From Rhabdophis nuchalis (Eukaryota; Chordata; Lepidosauria; Squamata; Natricidae): DNA of 64,000 nt. Location of the stretch: the NCBI GenBank assembly GCA_039707465.1, contig CM077648.1, positions 70,637,619-70,701,618 of the forward strand, given 5' to 3'. Of the stretch, positions 32,080 to 43,413 are shown in pieces. Under the pieces are notes generated by a model. That model did not search any database, was not told where the DNA came from, and worked only from the letters and a program-made list of their open reading frames with translations. Within the stretch, counting starts at the first letter, position 1, and each line of letters opens with the position of its first letter. The translations under genes were made by a program, and so were the position numbers.

Positions 32080-32574
32080 GTACCCTCTTGCCACCAGATG
32101 GTTGGTCCCCACTTGTCTAGTTAGGAAAGTCCCAGTATGACTGTGTCTGTCATTTTGGGGGCTATTATGAATTGAATTACTTCCCAGTGATCCACTAGTT
32201 CTAGTCTCACTGGTTCAGTTAGGTAGGTAGCATAGGCTCCTCCCATTAGAGACCTGTCAACCTGCTTGAACCGGATTGGGTGGGCCAATCTGGAATCCCA
32301 TCTGGGGCTTTGGGAGCCTGGCTTGTTTCTAGTCCCACATCCAGCCCACCCTTGCCAGTTCACTTGAGACCTTCCCTTTTACCTGGGAATTGGGGTAAGG
32401 AAACTCAAGTTCAGCTGCTTTAGGGGCTAATTTCCACCAGTACTCATCTTTCCTTGCTTCTGCCACTGAGAAAGGCATCACAAGTTGTAATTCTGGAGCT
32501 CTGCTGTTCAGGGTGGCTGGCTGACCTCCTGCAGCTGAAATGAGGCTTTCTTCCGATAATCCACCTTCTGCCAT
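32080..32574 (-). pseudogene. Gypsy-2 protease and Gag remnants
   Basis: The end of the protease is recognisable (FIIAPKMTDTVILGLS at about 32170-32121), while the DSG active-site segment is missing. Upstream, a short frame (32574-32329) contains FSVAEARKDEYWWKLAPKAA, which also occurs in Gypsy-3 (49162-48920) and so marks the Gag or leader of this family. Most of Gag is deleted. Confidence 0.75.
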
Positions 32575-32685
32575 GGTGGCCTCATTTTCCCTCCAAGCAC
32601 TCCAAATATCAGGCAGCGACCGGAGGGCTTGGGATTCAGGTAACCTGGAAATCTTGATGGATTTTAAAAGACAGTTTTGGCTCTC

Positions 32686-33000
32686 TGTGAAGCTCCCAAG
32701 AGAAAACCTAATTTATTTACGAGCCTCGAGAAAAAGTTCAAAAAACATCCATTTATTAGGATCAACATCTTGGCTTGAACCTCTGGTGGAGCCAAAGCTG
32801 AAAATCATTTAATGGCATCTGTGTCCCCTCCCTTCTGCCTAGGTCATACATTACATCAGCCAAGAAGAAATTGTATATGAATCTAGGCACGCGCATTCAC
32901 AGGCCAGCTTGAGATTCCATTCTGACCACAGGTATGCCTGGAATCCTCTTTTCTCTATGGCAGCTTGATGGTAGTCATGGTAATGTTTTGCGACCTGACA
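32686..33000 (-). repeat. Gypsy-2 right (5') LTR
   Basis: As read on +, it begins TGTGAAGCTCCCAAGAG and ends GACCTGACA. It is followed by the CCAGG duplication. Confidence 0.9.
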
Positions 33001-33005
33001 CCAGG

Positions 33006-33044
33006 GCTAGAAGGAACCTCAGAGGTCATCTAGTCCAACACCCT
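33006..33044 (-). repeat. CR1 3'-end fragment, left part
   Basis: In minus sense the segment reads GTTGGACTAGATGACCTC then AGGTTCCTTCTAGCCCT, the conserved CR1 3'UTR end also seen at about 52245-52285. It continues at 35617 after an L2 insertion; AACACCCT is duplicated at 33037-33044 and 35609-35616. Confidence 0.75.
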
Positions 33045-33207
33045 TCAATGCACGGAGACGGCATTGGTCACGTTGGTCGTGTTGGTGGATGATCTCTGGA
33101 GGGCTCGGGATAGAGGTCATTCCTCTATCCTGGTCCTATTAGATCTCTCGGCGGCTTTCGATACCATCGACCATGGTATCCTATTGCACCGGCTGGAGGG
33201 GTTAGAA

Positions 33208-34345
33208 TAGAATAGAATTTAGAATAGCATTTTATTTGTAAACCGCGTCCTCTCCCCAAGGGGACTCGGAGCGGTGCACAGGGAAATTAAAATAGCTATA
33301 GAAAATACAGAAATAAAATAAGTAAAAACAAATTAAACTAAAATTATCCCTGCGCTAAAATCCCCAATTATAAATTAACTAAAATCCCTTAACACCCTAT
33401 TAGACAGAGATTAACCTAGGCCGGCCAAGCAGAAAAAGTGTGTTTTAAGTTTTTGACGGAAGGAGCGGAGGTCCGTAGTTGTTCTAATTTCGGGGGGAAG
33501 GTCGTTCCAGAGCGCTGGGCCTGCCACAGAGAAGGCCCTTCCCCTGGGCGTCGCCCGCTGGCATAGCCTAGTCGACGGCACCCGGAGAAGTCCCTCTCTG
33601 TGGGAGCGAATCGGCCGCAAGGATGTATGGGGCAGGATCCAATCCCGCAGATACTAGGTCCCGTGCCATGGAGCGCTTTAAAGATGATAACTAACACCTT
33701 GAAGCGCACCCAAAAGACGACAGGCAGCCAGTGCAGCTCGCGCAAGAGCGGTGTTATGTGGGTAAACCTAGAGGTTCCCATTATTGCTCACGCGGCTGCA
33801 TTCTGAACGAGCTGAAGTCTTCGGGTGCACCTCAGGGGGAGCCCCATGTAGAGAGAATTACAGTAGTCCAGTTGGGATGTCACGAGGGCATGAGTGACTG
33901 TGCAAAGGGCATCCCGATCCAATAGGGGGCGCAACTGGCGTACCAGGCGAACCTGGTAAAACGCCCTCCTGGCCACGGCTGTCACTTGATCTTCCATGGA
34001 CAGCCGGGTCTCCAGGAGGACAGCCGGGTATCCAGGAGTTGCGCACCCCATCCACAGGGGTAAGATGTTCGTCCCCTATGGCCAGTGATGGAGTCAACTG
34101 GTTGAATCGGGATGCCGGAAACCACAGCCACTCGGTCTTGGACGGGTTGAGTCTGAGTCTGTTACTTCCCATCCAGGCCCGCACGGCTTCCAGGCACTGG
34201 CACATCACCGCTACGGCATCGTTGGGGTGGTTTGGGGTAGATATATACAACTGCATGTCATCAGCGTAGAGGTGGTACTCTACCCCAAAACCACGGATGA
34301 TCTCACCCAGCGGCTTCATATATGTGTTGAACAGGCTTCATATAT
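33208..34345 (-). mobile_element. L2 copy (-) nested in the (+) L2
   Basis: The 3' tail is (AATAG)n as read on + (33205-33222), followed by the 3'UTR end motif. Coding matches run from YADDMQLYIS (about 34275) to the RT C-terminus (33411). A short internal duplication (GCCGGGT-TCCAGGAGGACA repeated near 34000-34040) breaks the frame. The copy is truncated in RT at its 5' end. Confidence 0.85.
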
Positions 34346-34350
34346 GTGTT

Positions 34351-35400
34351 GGGGTTGAGAGGCAGCGTTCTACGGTGGTTCTCCTCCTTCCTCTCCGACC
34401 GGTCGCAATTTGTGTCGGCAGGGGGGCAGAGGTCGACATCGAGGCCCCTCACATGTGGGGTGCCTCAGGGGTCGGTCCTCTCGCCCCTCCTGTTTAACAT
34501 CTACATGAAGCCGCTGGGCGAGATCATCCGTGGTTTTGGGGTAGAGTTCCATCATACGCTGATGACACCCAGCTGTACATCTCTACCCCTAACCACCCCA
34601 ACTATGCCGTCGAAGTGATGTCCCAGTGTCTGGAGGCCGTGCGTGTCTGGATGGGGAGGAACAAACTCCGACTCAACTCGTCCAAGACCGAGTGGCTGTG
34701 GTTCCCGGCGTCACGATATAGTCAGCTGGTTCCATCTCTGACTATCGGGGGCGAGTCATTGGCCCCCGCGGATAGGGCTCACAATCTGGGCGTCCTCCTG
34801 GATTCCTGGCTGTCATTAGATGACCATGTGGCAGCCGTGACCAGGGGGGCCTTTTATCAGGTGCACCTGATACGTCAGTTGCGCCCCTGTTTATATCGTG
34901 ACGCCTTACACACGGTCACTCAAGCGCTCACCTCCCGCCTGGACTATTGCAACGCTCTCTACATGGGGCTTCCCTTGAGGTGCACCCGGAGGCTCCAGCT
35001 AGTCCAGAATGCGGCCGCGCTGGGGATCCTGGGAGTGTCTCGATACTCCCATGTAACACCTCTCCTGCGCGAGCTGCACTGGCTGCCTGTGGCCTTCCGG
35101 GTGCGCTTCAAGGTGCTAGTAACCATCTTCAAAGCGCTCCATGGCACGGCACCTGGTTACCTGCGAGACCTCTTTCTACCACATACCTCCCTTAGACCTG
35201 TCCGCTCCCACAGAGTGGGCCTCCTCAGGGTGCCATCCGCCGGACAATGCTGACGGGTGGCCCCCAGGGGGAGAGCCTTATCTGTGGCGGGGCCTGCCCT
35301 CTGGAACAACCTACCCCCCGACCTTCGGATCATCACGGACCTACGCCTCTTCCGCTGGGCACTAAAGACACACCTATTTCAAGAGGCCGGCCTGGATTAG
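34351..35400 (+). pseudogene. L2 RT C-terminal half (+)
   Basis: The + strand encodes GSVLRWFSSFLSDRSQF, CGVPQGSVLSPLLFN and then, after a frameshift in the catalytic box region (34550-34615), the block from MSQCLEAVRVWMG to [13 protein letters not shown] (34615-35253). A stop at 35253 follows SAGQC; other copies continue here. The preceding segment (33061-33207, LLDLSAAFDTIDHGIL) is on the other side of the nested copy. Confidence 0.87.
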
Positions 35401-35616
35401 TTTTAATGGATATAGTTTTAATTGATCTTTACCCTTTTTAATCTAAATTTTAGCACAGACCTTAATTTAATTTATTTTTAACTGTTTTGTACTGTATTGT
35501 TTTATATTTTTTATATTTCTGTGCACCGCCCTGAGTCCCTTAGGGGAGATAGAGCGGTATACAAATTTGACAAATAAAATAAAATAATAAATAAATAAAT
35601 AATAAACAAACACCCT

Positions 35617-35935
35617 GCTCCAGCAGGAAAACCAATATCATCTTGGTTATTTTGGTGCCTCTAACACAGAGGAGAAATTCCCAGAAATTCCCAGGCATTG
35701 CCAACCTCTCCCTCCTAGTAAAAAAAAACCTAGAGCAAAAACCTAATGTAGTATTAAAAAGAATAGAAAAGGCGGACTGCTGTGTATTGTTTTATGGACT
35801 GTTAAATTGGCAAAATAGACGGCTAAATTGGCTACTCCCACCCGGTCACACGACTGCCAAGCCACTCCCCCAATCACATGACTGCTAAACCACACCCATA
35901 AAATAAGCCACATCCGTAGAACTGGTAGTAAAATT
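35617..35935. repeat. CR1 end continuation and dispersed repeats
   Basis: The first bases (GCTCCAGCAGGA) continue the CR1 3'-end fragment. From about 35820 to 35940 the sequence matches the dispersed family at 1700-1800 (CACTCCC, CACGACTGCCAAGCCAC, TTTGAAACCCACC). The border with the following Gypsy at about 35940 is abrupt and carries no LTR. Confidence 0.6.
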
Positions 35936-35939
35936 TTTT

Positions 35940-36400
35940 GAAACCCACCGAGTCAAATAACCATAAGATGTTGCATACAGCTTTACCTCGTAATGGGGTT
36001 CACCTGCAACTAATAATGGTGGCGGGGGATCAGATTGCGACTGACGAAGAGAAGATGTGTGCTCAGGTCTCAATAGATGGACATGGAAAATTGGGTAAAG
36101 CCGACAATAAGTTTTTGGCAAATCCAGTTTGACTGATACGGAACTGATGATCTTAACAATGGGGAAAGGTTCAACAAATTTCGGGCCCAGCTTCTTACAT
36201 TTCTGAGGGCTCTCCAAAAATCTAGTAGAAAGGTAGACACGGTCACCAACTTTACAATCTGGAGGGGCAACTCGTTTTTTATCATCATACAATTTATGAG
36301 ATTGGTGAGCATCATCCAGCGTTTTCCATGCCACCGGCCAAAACGACGCCATCTTACTATACCAATCCAAGAGTGAGAGAACGGCAGGAGTCTCGTGAGG
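35940..36400 (-). pseudogene. Gypsy-5 integrase C-terminus joined to truncated RT
   Basis: The minus strand encodes VAPPDCKVGDRVYLSTRFL, KLGPKFVEPFPIVK and FHVHLLRPEHTSS, the DNA-binding C-terminal region of a Gypsy integrase. Just upstream, at about 36395, sequence of the RT/RNase H boundary (WSMECQAA) stops and the integrase end begins, which marks the deletion junction. Confidence 0.82.
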
Positions 36401-37190
36401 CAGCTTGGCATTCCATAGACCATTTCAGAGGTCTACTAGGCTGTGGTTTATTTTCACCCTTTGTTTTTAGTAGGTTCGTAATTGGCAGAGCAATACTTGC
36501 AAAAGAGGGGATAAATTGGCAGTAAAAGTTTGCAAAACCCAAGAAACTTTGTAATTGTTTACGGGTGCGAGGCAGGGCCCACTCAGTCACAGCTTTTACT
36601 TGAGCCGGGTCCATCTCAATACCCCGACGAAATCCGATATCCTAGATAGTCGATTTTGCTTTGATGAAAATCACACTTGGAAAGTTTAGCATATAGTTCC
36701 GCCGCCCTCAGTTTGCGCAAAACAGAATGGACAAGCTTTACATGTTCTTCACGTGTTTCTGTGTAAATAAGGATATCATCAAGATATACGATAACGCCTT
36801 TGTATAGGTGCTGATGTAAGACCTTATTTATCAGTTGCATGAAAACAGCTGGTGCACCTTGTAGGCCAAACGGCAGAACTTTAAATTGAAAACAACCTAA
36901 CAGGCAATTAAAAGCAGTTTTCCATTCATCTCTTTCTTTAATCCTAATCCTATAGTACGCTTCTCTGAGATCCAGTTTTGTAAAAATTTTACCTCTCGCT
37001 AGATGGGTGAGCATATCTTTCATGAGGGGGAGGGCGTAGACATTTTCAGTGCAGATCGTGTTCAAGTTCCCGTAATCCACCACTAGGCGGAGTTGATCGT
37101 CTTTCTTCTCTGAACATAACAGGAGCCGCGACTCGAGGTCTAGCTGGTTCAATAAAGCCTCTTGCCAAATTTTTGTCAATGAACTTGTGC
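36400..37190 (-). pseudogene. Gypsy-5 reverse transcriptase
   Basis: The minus strand encodes FTKLDLREAYYRIRIKERDEW, FKVLPFGLQGAPAVFM, the catalytic VYLDDILIYTE and KCDFHQSKIDYLGY (37179-36616). After a frameshift the connection reads LQSFLGFANFYCQFIPSF (36614-36357). RT N-terminal motifs (KNLARGFIEPARPRVAAP) lie at the end of the overlapping Gag-protease frame, so one further frameshift sits near 37110. Confidence 0.87.
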
Positions 37191-38188
37191 AATTCCACCA
37201 TTTCCCCTGGTGTCATGGAATAAATGCGTGGTTTAGGTAGTTGCACCCCTGGGAGGAAATCAATGGTGCAGTCTGTGGAGCGGTGGGGTGGAAGCTTGTC
37301 AGAAGATTTTTCACTAAAAACATCTTTCAAATCCAAATATTCTTTAGGAATCTTTTCTTCCCCTGGTATCTGTTCCAAAACGGTTGCCACTTGGTCAGTC
37401 GACACACTTTCATTGGGTTCGGGGGTCCCTGGCGCTGGAGCCACATGTAGGGGGGGCGTACTTAGGGGATACGTATCCAACCCTCTTTCCAATCTATGAC
37501 AAGGGTTCCATTTCCGCAACCACGTTAATCCCAAAATAATTGGGTTATCCGCAATAGGACCAACAATGAAATGAATGGTTTCCCTATGGTGATCGCCAAT
37601 CACCAACTCAAGAGGTTCTATAACAAATTGAGCTGGACCTCCCCCCGCAACCGATCCATCCATTTGACAGAATGCGATCAGCACTTTTAAAGTCTTAAGG
37701 CGAATTCCTAGTTGTTGTACTAGATCTTGGCTTATAAGGCATCGTGAACATCCAGAATCCAGAAGTGCTAGTAATTCTGAGAAATGTCCACTACAGGGCG
37801 TTTTTAGCTTAAGGGGAATAGTCATGGGGCCTGACCGGGAACTCACCCAATGCTTGTCCGATTCCTCGTCAGAGGCGGCCTCCTTCTCCCAGTCATTCGG
37901 ATCCTGGCCTGGTTCATAATAGTTAGTAGTAAGGTCCAGTGGCTCCATCCCTGACATCACTGGCCTGGTACATGGATCAGTTTTTCTGGTGCCTTTATTT
38001 ATCTCAGAAGATGGCTTGGGGCGGGGCTTCGATCCCATTCTGCAAGCATTAGCCCAATGCCCCTCCTTCCCACATTTGAAGCAAGCAGTACCGCGTTGTT
38101 TGTTGGAGGGTCCTCCCTTCTCTTGGGCTATCACGACGTGGTGTAGCAAATGGCGATGCTTTAACTTCTCTTTGCACTGAATGAACAT
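37060..38188 (-). pseudogene. Gypsy-5 Gag C-terminus (zinc knuckle), protease and RT start, one open frame
   Basis: A 380-codon open frame. Near its start is a CCHC zinc knuckle, ACFKCGKEGHWANAC, which binds RNA in Gag. After an acidic linker (SDEESDKHW) comes the aspartic protease with ALLDSGCSRCLISQDLV, a flap-like CQMDGSVAGGG and IILGLTWLRKWNP. The end holds LPKPRIYSMTPGEM and the start of RT. The domain order on one frame indicates a single Gag-Pol in the parent element. Confidence 0.87.
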
Positions 38189-38199
38189 TGGCTTTTCTA

Positions 38200-39232
38200 A
38201 TTAAATCAATCTCTACTTCAGCAGATAAATCGTACCAACCCTCGAGGGTATGAGGATTCCGTCTGTTGATACAGCTCTGATATAGATCAGGGTGCAAGCC
38301 TTCAGTGAAACTGTCGATAAGAGCTTCCTCACTCCAACCTCTCATGTAAACAGATAATTCACGAAATCATTGAGAATAATCTTGAACTGGTTGATTTCCC
38401 TGACGTAATGTCTTCATTTCTAAGCGGGCTTTACGTTCCATGTGGGGGTCCTCGAAACGCCTTCTCAGGGCGAACATAAATCTGTCGAAATTTCTCATCA
38501 GAGGGGAGTTATCATTGTGCAAAGCTACCATCCAATCAGAAGCCCTGCCCTCCAGTGCCAGACAAACAATCCTAATTTTGCTATCATCATCTGGCAAATC
38601 AAACGCAGCTTGCCTCACAAAATTGCTGACATGTAGTAGGAAACATCCCAATTCCTTAGCATCCCCTCCAAATTTCACTCCCAATGGAGGGACAGTAGCC
38701 ATTCTGCGGGCCGGGAGGCTTGCTTCCCTTCTACGGCGTGGAGGGGGGGGGGAACCAGCCTTGCTGTTGCTGGGCGCAGTGTGTGTTCCTCTTTCTGGGT
38801 AGGGGTCCCTCCAAATTGGGGTTTTACTTCCTCCTTGGCAACAACCAATCCCGAGGGTCAAGGGCCCCTTTTCCCTTGATTTCTCTGCTGCGTTTCATCT
38901 CATCAGCTTCTGCAATTAATTTCCGCGCTTGCTGTCTTAGAAGAAATTTATCTCCTGGAACTTCCAGAAAGCGGGGGGGGGGGCGTCTGCATCTAGTATT
39001 TACTCCCCAAGGGGTTTCTTCAAAAATTCCTTTTCTGCCCACTCCCTTGGACCATCAGTGACGAACTGATTTATCTTCAGATTTATCTTCACCCCCCAGG
39101 CTAACATCCATTAAGAGTTCAGTGACTGACCTGGTTTCTTTGGGTTTTGATTCCTGGATATCTGTACTGAGGGCGGAGGCTGTATCGGGCGCAGTTGCTC
39201 CCAGTAATTCTTCTTTCTCAGCGTCTGACATT
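38200..39232 (-). pseudogene. Gypsy-5 Gag N-terminal region
   Basis: The start is the ATG at 39232, reading MSDAEKEELLGATAPD. The capsid-like part (about 38700-38370) has GVKFGGDAKELGCFLLHV, ASDWMVALHNDNSPL and MFALRRRFEDPHMERKARL, a retrotransposon-Gag pattern. A later block (38345-38200) has EEALIDSFTEGLHPDLYQ. Stops and frame changes occur near 39060, 38820 and 38365. Confidence 0.82.
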
Positions 39233-39311
39233 CTTTGAAGTTTTAGGTTTTATCTCACTCGCTGCTGAAGCGATTAGCTCAGAGACGAGTGTAAACTGAT
39301 TCCTTGCTTTT

Positions 39312-39690
39312 TGTCAGATCTGCTTCCATCATAAATCAGGAAAGACCACGCTCAAACTCATTTGGAAAGTTTAAGGTTACTTTTACTGAATATAATAAGA
39401 CTGCAGCGAAAGTCAAGCAAGGAATGAAACATTTAGGCGCGTAAGATATGTATCAAAGCATAACCCAGCCCTTAGTCTCTTGACCCCAGTATACTGTCCA
39501 ATGCAGTCGGTCACGATGTCAGGTGCAATCCCTGCCCCGCAGCATCATCACAGTGGAATGCAAAACCGTTAGCTTAGGTGATAACAGACTGTGGCCATCT
39601 CTCACTCCTGCTTGCTTAATATCCAGACAGCCCCTCCCTCCCCATTTCAAAATGACAGCCGAAGCGAAGCAAAAGCGGAAGTGCAATAAT
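39312..39690 (-). repeat. Gypsy-5 5' LTR
   Basis: As read on + it starts TGTCAGATCTGCTTCC, and its outer part (CCCCTCCCTCCCCATTTCAA, CAGCCGAAGCGAAGC) matches the Gypsy-4 LTR at 47405-47460. The outer terminus is eroded; the position near 39690 is an estimate. Confidence 0.7.
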
Positions 39691-39917
39691 ATGACTGTGA
39701 AGGAATTCGGACTGTTGGAACTTTGAAGCCAGGTTACAAACCCCCTTTTCAGATAGATTGTAATGTTGAATGGTAACTAAGCTCATAAGTTGAGGACTAC
39801 CAGTAAACTGTTTTATCTCTACTGTTTTATTGTTTAAGGATAAGTCATTGTCCCCCCAAGAATGAGAAATAAGAGAAACTCCTAAAACCTAAACTATTTT
39901 CTCCCCACCTACCCTAG
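39691..39917 (+). other. End of large PRICKLE1 intron with acceptor
   Basis: A short decayed repeat (GTAACTAAGCTCATAAGTTGAGG) precedes a CT-rich tract and the acceptor cctaccctag at 39917. Confidence 0.7.
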
Positions 39918-40980
<1,063 letters not shown>

Positions 40981-41821
40981 GGGTTGATCACGCTCAAATG
41001 ACTTACAATGGACAACACTGGCATGCTACAGAAACTTGCTTTTCTTGTGCTCATTGCAAAGTTTCACTACTTGGTTGCCCTTTTCTTCCCAAGCAAGGGC
41101 ATACTTTTTGTTCTAAATCATGCAGTCTGGGAGAGAATGTTCATGCTTCAGATTCTTCTGATTCTGCTTTCCAGTCTGTTCGCTCGAGAGACTCCAGAAG
41201 AAGCATTCATATGGGAAAAAGCAGTCAATCAGCAGATCAGTGCAGGCAATCTCTCCTGTTGTCTCCAGCAATGAATTACAAATTCCCTGGTCTTTCAAGC
41301 ATAGCAGATGATACTCTTTCGCAGAAACTGTATTACTTAAGCCTTTCAAGGCAAGAAGTAAACTTTGTTGACAAAGAACTCTGGAAACTAAGGGGATGAT
41401 CCAAAAGAATGGGCTGAGCATGAAGATAATATGATTCAGCTGCTCCTCAAATTTGTTGATAAAAAACTATTACAGCACCCAGTGGAAGCCAATGCTAGAT
41501 CAAATAATCAGTGGATTTGTGAAAATGTGGCTAAATGGAGATCAGAACTGAAGAGAAATAATCAAAGCTTAGCAAGCAAAAAATACCAGGCAAATATGTA
41601 TTGGGCACAATCCCAAAATGGCCTGGATGATTCTGCATATGGTAGCCACCCAGGACCTGCTAGTAATAGGAAAATCCAAGAATTAGACATGGAACATTGC
41701 ACAAGATACAAAAATAACCAAAAGCAGAGGTATAATGATTCATTGGAATGTTTGTCAAATCTGAAACAAGAGCAATGTGTTCGAGACTCAATGGATTTCC
41801 TTGCTTTATCTAACATCACAA
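40981..41821 (+). CDS. PRICKLE1: PRICKLE1 exon: LIM3 and central linker, with a frameshift
   Basis: LIM3 reads [36 protein letters not shown] and [20 protein letters not shown], with LIM zinc ligands in place. The linker follows ([25 protein letters not shown]). At 41392-41395 a run of four G puts the frame into a TGA at 41397; reading one base later gives [12 protein letters not shown], the expected family sequence, which stays open to the donor ACA A/gtaaag at 41822. The entry is phase 1 and the exit phase 1, both matching neighbours. Later motifs ([29 protein letters not shown]) are typical of PRICKLE1. Either an assembly or sequencing indel or a real loss-of-function change explains it. 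Confidence 0.9.
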
Positions 41822-42035
41822 GTAAAGCAGCTAAAACTATTATTTATGGTTCATTCACTAAGCATTTGTGATACATGTACAATTAATTTTCAAATCATAA
41901 AGCTTGAGTCTTACCAGTTTACGTTAACTTTTACTTTCTTTTTATGCATGCTCTTTTGAAAGCCTGTCCAGGGCCTCAAGTATTTTATAATGGAATTTAA
42001 GTGCTTATGAATTTACCTTTTGCTTATTCATCACC

Positions 42036-42340
42036 TTGTACAAGTTCTTGACTTAAGGTCATTGGTGACCTTCAAAGTTACAATAGCAGTAAAAAAAAGT
42101 AGCTTACATCCATTTCCTGCATTTAATAATAATTGCAGTGTCTTGGTGTTCATGTGATTAAAATTTGAGCACTTGGCAACCAGCATGTATATACTATGGT
42201 TGCAACATCCTGGGGTCATGTGACCATTTGCAGACTTCTCAGGGGATTATGACGAAGCCAGTGGAGGAAATCGGATTATTTGCATCACTTAATGATGTGG
42301 TTGTCTCAATTGTGGTTGTCAATTAATAACTACCTGTGAA
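42036..42340. repeat. Degenerate MITE-like dispersed repeat
   Basis: The stretch contains the TTCTTGACTTAAGGTCATTG, GGGGTCATGTGACCATTTG and ACTTAATGATGTGG segments, of the same type as 27350-27540. The ends are too decayed to define terminal repeats. Confidence 0.55.
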
Positions 42341-42591
42341 AGAGTCACTTGAGATGGGCAGAAATTTGATAATTACGTAAATTAACAAAATCATGTTCTC
42401 CAACAGGGATCAGAGTAAGATGGCAATGGAGTAGAAGCTTCCCTCTTGAACCCCTTTTGTATGATTAGATCAACGAACATTTTTAGTTGGACACTTTATG
42501 GATATAATTGCTTTGAACTGGAAGTCAGATGGTCAGAATCCAAGAGTATCATTTTGTGCAGTTATCCGGAAGACTTTTTTTTAACCTATAG

Positions 42592-42855
42592 CACAAGTGT
42601 CAAACTCGATTTCATTGAGGTCATAAGGGTTTTGTTTGACCCTGAGGGGCCGGGGTGGAGGTGGCCAGGGTGGGCATGGCCAGCTTGACATCACTTGTGT
42701 CAGGGTGCCTGAGTGCTCTGCCAGTGAAAGCGGAGCTCGGGAGAGACATGGGCGTCCCTCCCAAGCTCCGTTTTCACTGACAGAGGCCACATGGGCCAGA
42801 TCTAAGCATGCCGTGGGTCGGATTTGGCCCCCAGGCCTTGAGTTTGACACCCCCG
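42592..42855. mobile_element. Non-autonomous hAT element
   Basis: The left end CACAAGTGTCAAACTC and the complemented right end CGGGGGTGTCAAACTC are diverged inverted repeats of the common CAGGGGTGTCAAACTC type. The flanking 8-mers ACCTATAG and ATCTATAC agree at six of eight positions. The interior is GC-rich and non-coding. Confidence 0.8.
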
Positions 42856-43413
42856 ATCTATACCATCAAGAAAGTAGACAGCGTCCTTTGTTATATCAGT
42901 TCTGCTACTTGAAGGCTCTTGCTCTTCATTGTTGGTTCAGATGGTCAGGGAGGGGATAAGCAACAGAATCCTAGTGATAGTCAACATCTGATTGTGGAAG
43001 GAAAATCATGCCTATGTTGAAAGAGGTGCAGTTTCCTTAAGAGACCTGCTTTGAAACCAGCAATTTCAAATATCACTAATAAGTTATTTCAATTTTTTTT
43101 GGTCAATTTTGTTTAACATCTATAGCTATTGGGGAAGGCAACTCATTTTATTTGAAAATATGCATGCAGTTGATTGCATCACCAAGTTGTGATTGAAATA
43201 ATTCCAAAATCTGATACATTATACTGTTGTTTTGTTCCCCTTACATTGTGTTTGATGAAGGAAAATTTGAATAGACAATTCACACATTCCACATTCAAAA
43301 TCCAAATGTGGCTTTTAAATTTAAATTTAAATTACATTTTTAGAATTTAACTAGATGAAATTTTCCAACCAAAATTACTTTTTTCTTTTCTTTTCATTCT
43401 TTCATTAATTTAG

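Larger units (their letters stand above)
28732..33000 (-). mobile_element. Gypsy-2: Ty3/Gypsy element with both LTRs
   Basis: Two related LTRs (28732-29034 and 32686-33000) flank pol-coding sequence on minus. A 5-bp duplication CCAGG lies at 28727-28731 and 33001-33005. Beside the left LTR a purine-rich stretch (AAGTGAGGGGAG in minus sense) is the likely polypurine tract. Gag is almost wholly missing and pol carries stops and frameshifts. The LTRs differ at many positions, including a GGATCAACATCTTGG insertion found only in the right one, so the element is not recent. Confidence 0.92.
33045..35608 (+). mobile_element. L2 copy (+) inserted in the CR1 fragment, itself interrupted
   Basis: The + strand L2 occupies 33045-33207 and about 34351-35608, flanked by the exact 8-bp duplication AACACCCT. 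The 3' end has the GCACCGCCCTGAGTCCC motif and an (AAAT)n tail. A (-) L2 at 33208-34345 splits it within the RT; the duplicated edge reads GGGGTTAGA on one side and GGGGTTGAGA on the other. Confidence 0.87.
35937..39690 (-). mobile_element. Gypsy-5: Ty3/Gypsy copy with 5' LTR and internal pol deletion
   Basis: Minus-strand order: 5' LTR (about 39690-39312), Gag (39232-38050), zinc knuckle, protease, RT and then a direct join into the integrase C-terminus (36390-35940). RNase H and the integrase core are deleted. No 3' LTR was found at 35937. The 5' LTR is of the same family as that of Gypsy-4 (both begin TGTCAG as read on +). Confidence 0.87.
41822..43413 (+). other. Last PRICKLE1 intron
   Basis: The intron runs from gtaaag to a pyrimidine-rich acceptor ttaatttag at 43413. 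It holds a decayed dispersed repeat (42036-42340) and a hAT element (42592-42855), listed separately; the rest is AT-rich and otherwise featureless. Confidence 0.85.

Noticed and set aside
28732..33000. LTR elements as endogenous retroviruses
   Set aside because: RT, RNase H and integrase motifs are of Ty3/Gypsy type and no envelope-like frame was seen.
37900..38188. CCHC zinc knuckle as a cellular nucleic-acid-binding protein
   Set aside because: It is followed in frame by an aspartic protease and RT, so it is Gag.
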